DNA from: Adineta vaga
Lineage: Eukaryota; Rotifera
Assembly: GCA_021613535.1 (NCBI GenBank)
Contig: CP075497.1
Coordinates: forward strand, 4,464,001 to 4,528,000
Direction: 5' to 3'
DNA: 64,000 nt
Of this stretch, positions 52,631 through 62,035 are shown one piece after another. The first letter of the stretch is position 1; each line of letters opens with the position of its first letter. Made by a program: the position numbers and the translations under genes. The notes under the pieces were generated by a model. It was not told the origin of the DNA. It did not search any database and saw only the letters and a list, made by a program, of their open reading frames with translations.

Positions 52631-53059
52631 CTATTTCTTGTCTCCACTGTACCGCCATAATTTTCTCATTAATCTCTTGAAAGAAACGTCATCTTCTTTG
52701 AAATAAGGTGGTACCACATGAAATGATCGTTTTATCGGTAAATGAATATTTGCTGAAGAAGTTAATTCAAGATCAATATTATTCAAATCAGGAGTAAAGA
52801 GATTTTCATTTGATTCTAATGATGATGATTGTTTGTAACCACATAGAAAAATCCATGTTGCTTTTTGTTCATATGTTTCTAATTGAGAGTATGGCATTGA
52901 ACAGTCAGTTGTTGTATAAATAGATGATTCTTCGGGTAGACTTCTTTTTCCAGGATTAGGATAATGCGCAAGTTTTGCTCGATCACTTTTTTTTATGAAC
53001 CATTGAGCATTTGTGGTCCATAGAATTGAAATAAAGAATATCAAATGTAAAGTATACAT
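52631..53059 (-). CDS. Small secreted prohormone-like protein, second type
   Basis: A single-exon frame of 142 codons plus stop. It starts MYTLHLIFFISILWTTNA, a good signal peptide whose predicted cleavage leaves Gln as first residue. The next segment QWFIKKSDRAKLAHYPNP ends in GKR, an amidation plus dibasic cleavage site; internal KK could also be cut. Two cysteines lie further on (TTDCSMPYS, IFLCGYKQSS), then another KR (LPIKRSFHVVPPYF) and a basic C-terminus. In-frame codons extend upstream to a Met at 53161, but a TTTCAG acceptor near 53093-53096 separates them, so 53059 is preferred. It converges with the other prohormone-like gene 257 bp away. Family not recognised. Confidence 0.6.
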   Translation of the reverse strand: MYTLHLIFFISILWTTNAQWFIKKSDRAKLAHYPNPGKRSLPEESSIYTTTDCSMPYSQLETYEQKATWIFLCGYKQSSSLESNENLFTPDLNNIDLELTSSANIHLPIKRSFHVVPPYFKEDDVSFKRLMRKLWRYSGDKK

Positions 53060-56000
53060 TGGGATAAAGAAGAAAAAGTATCTAGCAGATCTGAAATAGA
53101 CGAATGAAACCAAATATATAAAGAGAAAAAAATGGTGTGGAGGAGGAGGAGGAGGCCGCAAGTCGTCAAAAACAGAAATTAAAAGTGTGCCTGAGCATGG
53201 TTACGAAGGTGAAAGTACATATTGATGTTAGTTAAACAAATTAGAACTATATTTCCCTAGAAAATTACATTTCCTCACAAGTATTCGATGAATATTTATT
53301 AACAATACTAACTGCAACTGACAACTGCTTGCAACCATGTTTAATAAACAGAAGTTATTACATACCAATATCCTATTTAACGTCACTGAAAATCCTGATG
53401 TATATATACACATAATAAAAAAGGAATTGAGTAATGACGAATCATTGTGCGTCATTGCTTACTGTTTTCACAACATTGGACGGTTTCAATCACTATGTAA
53501 AAAATTGCTAAGGCAATCGAATGAAAGAAAGGTAACATGAGACGTGTATGAATAACTTATTGCACGTTATATTCATAATATCTGCGATATTTGCCTACAT
53601 AAACATTCTCTCTCGCAAATATATTTCTTATATTCATTTTTTTTAAATGAACTCAATTATATTGTGTTGTTCATGGTATGATCATGCTATAAATGGTGAC
53701 TACGCAAGGATACGGGCGTTCAACTGATGTCATAGAAAATTACTTTTTTTATTATTTATGTACTGCTAACATCTATATTAAGAAAAATCTTTCAACTCCT
53801 CTACAAAATGAGTTTTCTACTGCAATTCCATGATTAATTTGTTCTACTCGAGAATGTTCCTTTTCAAATCAATATCATATTAGTCTCTTTTTCTTCTTGT
53901 CCGCAAAAAAAAATAAGTAATATCACAAACAATTGATCAATACATATACTTACGATATTACTTTAGTAGATTCACTAGATGTTTCAATACTAATCGGTAA
54001 AAATCTCAATTCGATGCAAAAGTCATTATGTTCTTAAAAGCTATATTGTATATTAAGAATTCCTATCAGTCATATTGTCTTATATATATATATATATGTA
54101 ATAATACCATTTGACAGGATGTCATTGGAAAACGAGAGAAATATGTAGAAGAAAAGAAAGATAGATTACTGAACGGCTAAACGCGTCGTAGTTTTTCATC
54201 AACCTCCGCAAAAAGTATATGAATTATTGATAGACATATAATAAGGACTTTGTTCGCTGTGATATATCAATAATGTATTGTTCCAAATAAAACATCATGC
54301 TTAATTGGACTTTTGTTCTGTTAACAAAATAGTTGATAGGTTTTCTCGAGTTTAATAGAGCTCAGATGCATAGTGTGAATTATTTGATCTCAGAACTAAT
54401 TTATATATTCTCTGTTCGAATGAGTATGAATGTCAGCTGACCTAACTACGATTTAATTATTTAAGAAAATACCCATGAGAAGTGTTCTATTTGTAATGAA
54501 ATGTAAATTCATTACGAAATTTTATCTGAGAATAAGAGAATTAATATCATATGTTCTTCGCAAATATGTTGAACGAGAATATTTTCATAGACTTAATCGA
54601 GAATTGAATGAACACTATATGTGTTATTTATGAGCGAAAACTAAATACGCCTACTAGAACTAATCACTTATGGTTAAAGAATAAACTTTTCTTTTTTTCT
54701 TCGTGTCAGTACCCCCGTATGGCCTTCAGAAATCTATGATGGAATGAGTGGGATGAAATATGATGCTTAATTGTATCAGATAAAAAAAGATCGTAAAACG
54801 TGGCATTACATATTTTCTGAGTACATAACATGAAAATTAAAAGCTTTTTGTTATATTATACAAAAATCAATTGTTTTGTGATAAAAGCTATTCAGGAAAC
54901 AAATTAAAATCTAATAACAGAAACTCTATGATCCTGAAAAAAGTTAGATGTTCCTACAAAAGTCGTGACTATTCACCTTACTCAGCTGGTGTCTTTTTAA
55001 TGCCCTGAGAGAATTGTATCCGGCTTATATCGGAAATACTATAGTATAAAATAAGGAAATTAAGTAATGGTTATTTACTGTTATAGTCAATGCATCACAA
55101 TCTTTCTTAACTTATAAAATATTAAGAGAAAAATTCAACTTGAACATCTATTCAATAACAATAATGTTTTTTTTTAAAAGAATAAATATTTATACAAGAC
55201 GCTTAGAATTTGCTAACGATACTTTTATTACGCATGAAAGAATTTCTTCTCTACTACGCTGATGAAATTTTTGTTACGTATGTGTCATTAAACAAAGAAA
55301 CGAAATGAGAAAGATTTCAACATTATTTCGTCATCATCAACTTCAATTTATGCAGAGTCGGATGTGACTAAAACAAAATTTATGATGCCATCGATATTAA
55401 GAATAGGTTATCAGATCGGAAATTTGAATAAAATGTAATTACAATGTAAAAGACTAATATAAAATAGAGCGTGGGCCAGAGTAATATGTCATCGTGAGGA
55501 TGAGTGTCAGAGAATGCCATGCCTACTCACAATCTATTCATGTCAATACGATTTCTTGTCAATAGATAATCCAATCACTTCACGTTACATTTTAAAATGA
55601 AATCAAACCTAAATATACCTAATATTATCTTCGTGTTCCTTATCGAAATAATTATAACAAAGGAAAATATTGATGAAAGTTTTTTTGAACGAACAAATGA
55701 TTGACCTAGAGTAAGATTTTTTTATTTATTACAATTAAAATTATTTCTTATTGACATGAGTAATTTATAACCTATGAAAAGATTTGATAAATGAGTTAAA
55801 TGCGTAATTATGTTCAAAAGAAATCGTACAACGTAATTAACATGTATATCTCGAATATCAGGAAATTTAAGATGTGAGAATGTGATTAATGTTAGTGACT
55901 GTTAATTGTATTTTTGTAGCCAACTAGAGTGAAGTTCAAATTTAATATTCCTAAAACAGATCTCTGTCTTGGTATTGAATATAAAAAATTTTTAATCGTG

Positions 56001-56290
56001 TCATATCAATGAATCCCATCAATATAATTGCAGTTCATCAAGATGTATCATTCAACGAAGTAATTAAACAATTAAAATATCATTTGTTTTTACATTTCAT
56101 AGAATGATTTCCGTTTTTTGAATCCAAAACGCGAGTCGATCTATGGCAGAAGTCCCAAGGAACTCAATTCAACTTTACCGATCTTTCCACTTTCATGAGA
56201 GAAAGAAAGGAACGTATCTAACGACCCTCAAGATTGATCTTTCTTTCATTTCGCAATGCAGAGGAGTGATGTTAATTTTGTATTAAAAGA
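53060..56290. other. Gene-free region before the SL RNA cluster
   Basis: About 3.2 kb of AT-rich DNA. No protein-like ORF, tRNA or known RNA is seen; a short GGAGGAGGAGG-type tract lies near 53136-53156 and (AT)n near 54080. It contains no recognisable transposon. Confidence 0.5.
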
Positions 56291-56404
56291 AAAGTGTTGC
56301 TCTGGCAGATCAGTGTTGCCACTAATTCGCACGATTTCGTCATCGCAACATTTGTTTGATCTAGTAAGATCATTTACCTCTTGGTATAAGTTGTAATACT
56401 AAGC
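56291..56404 (-). ncRNA. SL RNA-like gene, copy 1 (variant leader)
   Basis: Read on the minus strand the leader part (56378-56404) is GCTTAGTATTACAACTTATA followed by CCAAGAG, then a splice donor GTAAAT at 56377. The body shares ATGTTGCGATGACGAAATC and CTGCCAGAGCAACACTTTTC with copy 2. Relative to copy 2 the leader has two 2-nt insertions, and the putative Sm-like segment reads GATCTG instead of GATTTG. The CGTGGATCTT upstream element of copies 2 and 4 is absent. It is either a decayed copy or a second SL class. Confidence 0.7.
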
Positions 56405-56509
56405 AACTAGCTCGTTGGTTGTAAAGTAAAGTACTTTTCTTCAGTCTCTATATATTTAGTTTCAGAGCGAACGTAGGAAAAAGAGAAAGTGTAGAGACAC
56501 GCTAGAGGG

Positions 56510-56519
56510 CGTGGATCTT
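56510..56519 (+). promoter_or_regulatory. Upstream element of SL RNA copy 2 (PSE-like)
   Basis: CGTGGATCTT begins 26 bp before the leader. The identical 10-mer sits at the same distance (58624-58633) from SL copy 4. Conserved sequence and spacing suggest a snRNA-type proximal promoter element; this is inference. Confidence 0.5.
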
Positions 56520-56535
56520 TGATCGTGGAGAAAGT

Positions 56536-56644
56536 TGCTTATTACAACTTACCAAGAGGTATATATCGAAAAAGATAGAATACATGTTGCGATGACGAAA
56601 TCAAGCGGATCGATGGTAACATTGATTTGCCAGAGCAACACTTT
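56536..56644 (+). ncRNA. Spliced-leader (SL) RNA gene, copy 2, apparently intact
   Basis: The 23-nt leader at 56536-56558 reads TGCTTATTACAACTTACC then AAGAG; apart from the first base this equals the bdelloid rotifer spliced leader as I remember it from the literature. It is followed directly by a splice donor GTATAT, then a body of ~86 nt containing ATGTTGCGATGACGAAATC, a U-rich Sm-like segment (ATTGATTTG) and a 3' stem-like CCAGAGCAACAC. The total near 109 nt agrees with the reported size of ~105 nt. The SL RNA donates the capped leader to the 5' ends of many mRNAs by trans-splicing. Divergent from copy 1, with ~130 bp between leaders. Confidence 0.88.
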
Positions 56645-57851
56645 TCATAATCGAATATAAATTAAAAAAAATAGAGAGAGAATTGACAATAGTGTCAAAG
56701 TTGAAATTTATTGAAAATCAATCCATTATTAAAATCACATGTACGATGGCGTCACACCGTAGTGTATTCAAATTGTCTGTTGTACATTTTATTAAATAAA
56801 AGAGAGTGTTCTTTCAATGTGGACGGGCGTTGTCTTAAAGGTTGGGTGTGGATGTATATGACACTATGCTTTTAACCCACACCCTATGTATAGTACAGTG
56901 AGAAAATCTTGAGAATACTAAAGCATGCAGGCAAATAAGCACCCATATATAGCATTTTCATTCTTTCAACCGTCAGTCATTTTGCATTTGATTCAACTTT
57001 ACCCATTGAATCCGACCATTTCTTGGATTCTGTACAAATGCGCAAAAACAATAGAAGATGTTTCTCATGCGTTTAACCAACTATATTTGAGTTCATTGTT
57101 ATTACTAATAAAACAAAATACAATAAGAAACTGCTTCTGTTCGAACATCACATGATATTAACAGTTGCGAATTACAATATAGAATCTTAGACTAAAAAGT
57201 GATTTCATCGGTATTATTGTTCGTTTTTCCACAATAATGCCCGCTTATGTAAGAAACAGTCTATGTGACAACCTTCTATCTACTCGTAAGGTACAGAATC
57301 ATTTACTTTATTCTTTCTTATATTTGGTGCAACTAGTTGTTTTATTAATATTGTACTCCATTCTGACGACAACTTTGTGAACATAAATTAGAAGAAGAAT
57401 TTCAACAATATGATCATCAACATTCTTCGAGAGAGTAAGCGTTCGGAAAGGTAATCCAATTCATTTGATAAACCTTTGAATATCGAGACGTTCAGATCTG
57501 GATAACCAAAAGATACGTATCTTTTCAATATTCTGCTTTTCTTTTCTATGAGTATCATTTCAAACATTTCTTGTAATATAGCTACAAAGTAAAAATAGAA
57601 CTTCGCGGATCTTTACCGGACCAGCAATAAGATCTTCATTTTATATATAATGGTTTTCCAATAATTGCATCTCAGTAACATGATGTGAAGAATGATTTAT
57701 CTCAGCAATTAAAATCTATGCTCGACAACGGAAAGATATCGACTGATGACAATATTGTTATGCCTGAACAGCACTTTCACCTTAAAATAACGAAAATCAA
57801 ATAAGAAAAGAAATATGTTTTATTTTCATTTTGAATTTGTTGATAGAATGA
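56645..57851. other. Spacer between SL pair 1 and U2 snRNA
   Basis: About 1.2 kb without a convincing protein gene. A hairpin-forming GGGTGTGG / CCACACCC pair lies at about 56844-56884. A 76-codon frame at 56925-57155 has no recognisable features. Confidence 0.5.
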
Positions 57852-57878
57852 TTCCCGTTGTCCCGAAAGAGAACGGGA

Positions 57879-58069
57879 GTGGACCAAACTCGACGGCACT
57901 GCAGTGTCGAGACGATCCGTGGCACAGGTCCGAGTGAACTCGGGTGATCCTGGCCCATGTCCAAAAATCTGCTTGAAAGAGCCTGGCCTCAATGAGACCA
58001 GCGCCGGCTTTCAAACCGACGAGAACAGATACTACACTTTGATCTTAGCCGAAAAGGCCGAGAAGCGAT
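57879..58069 (-). ncRNA. RNU2: U2 spliceosomal snRNA
   Basis: Read on the minus strand from 58069: ATCGCTTCTCGGCCTTTTCG then GCTAAGATCAAAGTGTAGTA then TCTGTTC. This is the universal U2 5' end including the GTAGTA branch-point recognition sequence. A stem IIa-like hairpin (GTCGGTTTGAAAGCCGGC), the Sm site ATTTTTGGA, and a stem IV loop with the conserved CTGCAGTGCC follow in order. The chosen 3' end gives ~191 nt, like animal U2; a further hairpin (57853-57878) lies just beyond. There is a one-base insertion in the CCUUUUGG loop (CCTTTTCGG) and an extra A in GATCAAAGTG relative to human. It sits between the two SL RNA pairs. Confidence 0.95.
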
Positions 58070-58220
58070 AACTAACTGCAACATTTCCTTTCTCTTTTCT
58101 CCACCATGTCTGCACACATTTCATTTTTAGTTTTTTTTACCCGAACGAAAATAGTCATCGAATTATTTCGTAATGAAACGAAATTACATTAGATTGTTTT
58201 TTCTTTGCTTTGTTTTGAAT

Positions 58221-58322
58221 GAAAGAGTGCTGCTCTGGTAGATCAGTGTTAATCACCAATCTACACAACATGAATTTGATTTAGTAAGATCGTTTACCTC
58301 TTCGTATAAGTTGTAATAAGTA
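58221..58322 (-). ncRNA. SL RNA-like gene, copy 3 (variant leader)
   Basis: On the minus strand the leader part (58298-58322) reads TTACTTATTACAACTTATAC then GAAGAG, followed by donor GTAAAC. It shares GATCTTACTA and the 2-nt TA insertion with copy 1, and TGATCTACCAGAGCAGCACT with the 3' part of the others. The central GCGATGACGAAATC block is altered or shortened. It is probably the duplicate of copy 1 in a second divergent unit. Confidence 0.65.
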
Positions 58323-58623
58323 ACTTTATTCGATGATGTGAAGAGAACGATATTGTTTTAGTCTGTACATATCGGACGTATGTAAACAAAAGAAAAGTGA
58401 CGTCATTAGGATATGATGTCATCGATCGACTGCTTGTTTAATTAATACAATGATCATGAATGACTATTGTGCATTCTCAATGAGAATAATGATAAGATGT
58501 AGAATTAGAGATGGAGTTTTACGTAGAAAGTGTTGAATGTTAGGAGATCTTGTGTTTGGGGAAAACCTCTGATGTGATAGTTGAACGATTGTAAAGTGTA
58601 AAGTGCATGAACAAAATAGATGA

Positions 58624-58633
58624 CGTGGATCTT
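58624..58633 (+). promoter_or_regulatory. Upstream element of SL copy 4 (PSE-like)
   Basis: CGTGGATCTT, identical to the element at 56510-56519 and at the same 26-bp distance from the leader. It now lies 59 bp upstream of the Ig-domain gene's start codon. Confidence 0.5.
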
Positions 58634-58649
58634 CGACTAAGAAGAAAGT

Positions 58650-58672
58650 TGCTTATTACAACTTAACAAGAG
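58650..58672 (+). pseudogene. SL RNA gene fragment, copy 4: promoter and leader only, fused to an mRNA-like 5' end
   Basis: The 23-nt leader TGCTTATTACAACTTAAC then AAGAG differs from copy 2 by one base. Homology with copy 2 continues upstream (GAAAGTTGCTT and CGTGGATCTT), but stops exactly at the end of the leader: instead of the GT donor and SL RNA body there is ATAATGAACC and then the ATG of the Ig-domain gene at 58683. The breakpoint therefore coincides with the trans-splice junction. Confidence 0.8.
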
Positions 58673-58682
58673 ATAATGAACC

Positions 58683-60185
58683 ATGTATAATGGTCTGATG
58701 CTAGTCAAATTTTTTTATTTCTTTGTCGTTCTATTTTTATCTACGACAAAATTAAGTATCGGACAGCAAACGGTTGTTTATGTTAAACGTGGTGAAACAG
58801 TAGAATTATGCGACAATCGTACAACATCGATCTATGCTTATGGATATCGAAGTTTTGATGGAAAGAAAAATTCTATCCTTGAACCACCTAAACATCAACG
58901 CTATTCCAATCCATATGGAACAAGTGTTTTACGAATTGATAATGTTGTTGACAGTGATAGTGGACTATATAAATGTCCACAAGATGATACTGAATGGCAA
59001 AAACTTCAAGTGTATGTACCCGTCCAACATGTCCATTTAACTAATTTGCATACATCATCTCGTGTATATAATAATGATCTTTGTGGTATTGATGGTACAA
59101 ATTGTTTAACAATGATTGAAGATGAATTGTTAGATGTTATTTGTGCTGCAGATGGTTCTCCACGTCCAGCACTTTCAATAACATTAGATAAAAATGGAAC
59201 GACACCAACGATTATGGTTTTAGCAAGTAATACTCCAATACCAACAACGATCAATGATCAATTTAAACCGACTGTGTATGAAGCACATCGTATAACTGGA
59301 TTGACATCAGCAGATAATGGAAGAAATTTAACATGTCATGTTGATATGAAACAAATGGATAAAAGTCTTATTCTATCATCAACAAAACAACTTAATATTG
59401 AATTTCGACCTGTTGTAGCTGAAAAATCGAAGAAAATCTATTGTGGAATCAATCAAACACGTACAATTAATTGTACTGTTTTACGGGCTAATCCATCTAA
59501 TATACGTTATTCAATCAATGGCTTATCATCATCATCAGTAGTACGTCGAACATATGGTGATCAAAATAATTTATTTTATACATTTGATATAACACCAACA
59601 TCAATCGAACAATATCATTCATTTAATGTAACAGCGAATAATAGTATTGGTTTCGATACGTGCACTTATGAACTGATACATGGAGGTATACCTGATGCAA
59701 TTACACATTGTACAATCGATACATATTCATCGAAAATAACGACAACGATTAATTGTACAAAAAGTTACGCTGAAGGTGATAATGAAGGTTATACTTGTAT
59801 ATTATTTAAGTACAATAGTAAATCTAATCATGAGATGTTCGAAGAAATAGCCCGAACAAAATCTTGTATATTTGCTCTTGAAAATTTCAATGAACCTGTA
59901 GAATTTCGTGTCGCAGCATTTAATCGTTATGGATTATTGCCGATTCATACATTTGGATATGTTATTCGATTGAATCAACCATTCAACGATACTATCGCAC
60001 ATCTGGTTCCAGATGGAAATGAATCACCTGTATATTCGACTACGACTGATGTTATGTCAGAAAGTGACTCATTTCTTGTACCATCATCATCGAAACGTAA
60101 TGAACCACCTCCACCTAAACCACGTTCACGTTCAAATTCTCGAACACGTTTAAATAATCCTACAGTTCGTGGGACTGAAAGTTAA
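58683..60185 (+). CDS. Secreted immunoglobulin-domain protein, intronless, with a genomic spliced leader at its 5' end
   Basis: One uninterrupted frame of 500 codons plus stop, unlike the intron-rich genes around it. A signal peptide (LVKFFYFFVVLFLSTTKLS, cleavage near GQQ) precedes Ig-like domain 1 (residues ~28-110; ETVELCDN ... DSDSGLYKCPQDD), Ig-like 2 (~120-238; DVICAADGSPRP ... DNGRNLTCHVDM), a third Ig-like segment (~240-335; TINCTVLRANP) and a fibronectin-III-like segment (~337-430; EEIARTKSCIFALENFNEPV). Several N-glycosylation sites are present. No membrane segment is visible; the C-terminal ~60 residues are Ser/Pro-rich and basic (NEPPPPKPRSRSNSR). The start lies 10 nt after a genomic spliced-leader sequence, so it looks like a retrocopy of a trans-spliced mRNA. 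A 4-codon upstream frame overlaps the start. Confidence 0.8.
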   Translation: MYNGLMLVKFFYFFVVLFLSTTKLSIGQQTVVYVKRGETVELCDNRTTSIYAYGYRSFDGKKNSILEPPKHQRYSNPYGTSVLRIDNVVDSDSGLYKCPQDDTEWQKLQVYVPVQHVHLTNLHTSSRVYNNDLCGIDGTNCLTMIEDELLDVICAADGSPRPALSITLDKNGTTPTIMVLASNTPIPTTINDQFKPTVYEAHRITGLTSADNGRNLTCHVDMKQMDKSLILSSTKQLNIEFRPVVAEKSKKIYCGINQTRTINCTVLRANPSNIRYSINGLSSSSVVRRTYGDQNNLFYTFDITPTSIEQYHSFNVTANNSIGFDTCTYELIHGGIPDAITHCTIDTYSSKITTTINCTKSYAEGDNEGYTCILFKYNSKSNHEMFEEIARTKSCIFALENFNEPVEFRVAAFNRYGLLPIHTFGYVIRLNQPFNDTIAHLVPDGNESPVYSTTTDVMSESDSFLVPSSSKRNEPPPPKPRSRSNSRTRLNNPTVRGTES

Positions 60186-61358
60186 ATCTATTTCTTCTTC
60201 TAATGTGTTGTTGTGTGTATATATATATATATACAAAGTTTGTTTGTTTATCTTTCTTCATACAAATCTCTTTATATGTATATGTTCTATGAGTATTCTA
60301 ATCGAACAACTCAAGACTATATTGGGAAAAAAAGAGAAAAGAAAACAAGTTTAAACGCAACTATCAAAGATGATGAACTTGTGATCTTTTGCATTCGTTT
60401 GTTATTATATAGTTTATTGTCTTCTTTTTATACATGCGTTTCAGTGCAAATGTGTGTGAGTTCTTTTCTTTTTGTTCTTTATTTGCTACTGTTGATTCTC
60501 ATGATACGATGATCTCTCCAGATTTCTCCTTTCTTTTTTCCTTCTTTTTCTTTGTACTTGTATGAAAAAAGACTGTAGATAAAACTCGAACATTTTGTAT
60601 TAATGCAAAGAATAAAAAAAATAAAATATAAGAGGGAGAATTGACAGATTATGATACTGGTGGATGAACGAGTGGTGGAATACGATTAAAGCGGTAGTCA
60701 CATTTTGAAGGTGGTTTTTTTCATCAAACTTTATACAACTCAAAAGTTATTGTCATATTCTAACCCCTGGATATTACTACTAGAAACTGACTAACGTGGA
60801 GAAAATTCAGCAGATTTATTTTTGTATGACTTTGGTCTGCATGATATATAAGATCAAAAGTATTATTTCAAGTAAATTAATCAATGAAGAATTTATTGTT
60901 CCAAATTTTTCTGTCTTGATACATGATTTTCGTTGCGACACATAGTTATCATGACTACATGCTTGATAATTAGTTCAATGTGATATAAATATAGAAAGTC
61001 TGGAAATGAAAAATAATAATTTGTTTTTATATCTCGTTAGAAAGAGTGGTTGGGAAAACTATTTCATTATTTTGACAAGATAATTTCCGTTGAAATATCA
61101 ACGTCATCCATTTCACCGTATATGTATGATTTTTAGAGACGACTGAATAATAACTGCTATGTATTGAAGACCTATTTAAAGTTTGATGAAAAAACGACCT
61201 AGAAGTCGTAAATAATTTTTGTCCTATTCGTTGAGTAAGTTTTGAGATTTATGACTTATTGCTTTGATTCGAAAGAAACCTTAATAATACACTGATACGT
61301 GTCAATCTGAATTTCAATAAGTATTTCTGTCAAATATGTAATTCATCTTCTAAATTAA
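60186..61358. other. 3' flank of the Ig-domain gene and intergenic DNA
   Basis: No gene is seen. An A-rich tract AATAAAAAAAATAAAATA lies at about 60610-60627, followed by GAGGGAGAATTGACA (about 60633-60647), which resembles GAGAGAGAATTGACA downstream of SL copy 2 (about 56672-56686). Confidence 0.5.
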
Positions 61359-62035
61359 TTGATCATGTTTATCCAAATCAATCAACTGATAACCGGATTG
61401 AGAACAAATTATATTCTTGTTACAGAACAGTTTGGATTGTCACAACAGATGAAATCACACGTAAAGGTAAGTTCAATGCAAGTATCTTTATACTCTGGTA
61501 TATTTGGAAACAAATATATACAAAAACGTTCTGCTATACCTTGTTCATGTCCCCTACCTGATAATCTTTATTTGTCTTATATGACGGAACAATTTGATAT
61601 TTATGATATGAACAAAATTGAATCAAATGAAAGTTTATCACTACAAATGACATTTGCATCAATATTAGAATGTATGTTGGTTTCAGCAATCATGTTTAAA
61701 TCTTCTTCTCTCATCTTATCAAACAAGTCGCTTCCATCCAACAACAACAATTCAATCACTGCTCAAAGCACTTTTCATTGAAGAAATTTTAAATGAAACA
61801 AACTATGAAGAATACTATTTAATATGCTTGTCAAATGGTTATAGCTATTATTTTATGTATCGATTTAATTGGCTATATGTGTTGACAACTTTGATCGATC
61901 TTTGTGGAGGATTATTACTACTACTATATGTCACCACACTATGTGTAATCATGAATAAATACATTACTTTAGATGAACGTTTTTTTACATTGTTTGAAAA
62001 ATATACTTATGAAAACCAAAGATCAACTGATGGAA
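61359..62035 (+). pseudogene. Degenerate copy A of a bdelloid membrane-protein family (C-terminal part)
   Basis: Two overlapping frames must be joined to read the protein: SLYSGIFGNKYIQKRSAI and SFASILECML-like sequence in one, then ALFIEEILNETNYEEYYLIC, LSNGYSYYFMYRFNWLYVLT and LIDLCGGLLLLLYVTTLCVI in another. The second part has the layout of the family's C-terminus (extracellular Cys-containing segment, aromatic stretch, one membrane helix). The frame change near 61740-61785 and lack of a complete frame suggest a pseudogene. I recognise the family only as a lineage-specific multi-copy group; it has no name or known function. Confidence 0.5.

Noticed and set aside
53060-53161. Upstream Pro-rich extension of the second prohormone-like gene
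   Set aside because: A TTTCAG acceptor separates it from the signal peptide, and the poly-Pro stretch is the reverse of a GGA repeat.
57777-58014. Two minus-strand open frames of 62-71 codons
   Set aside because: They overlap the U2 snRNA gene and are not proteins.
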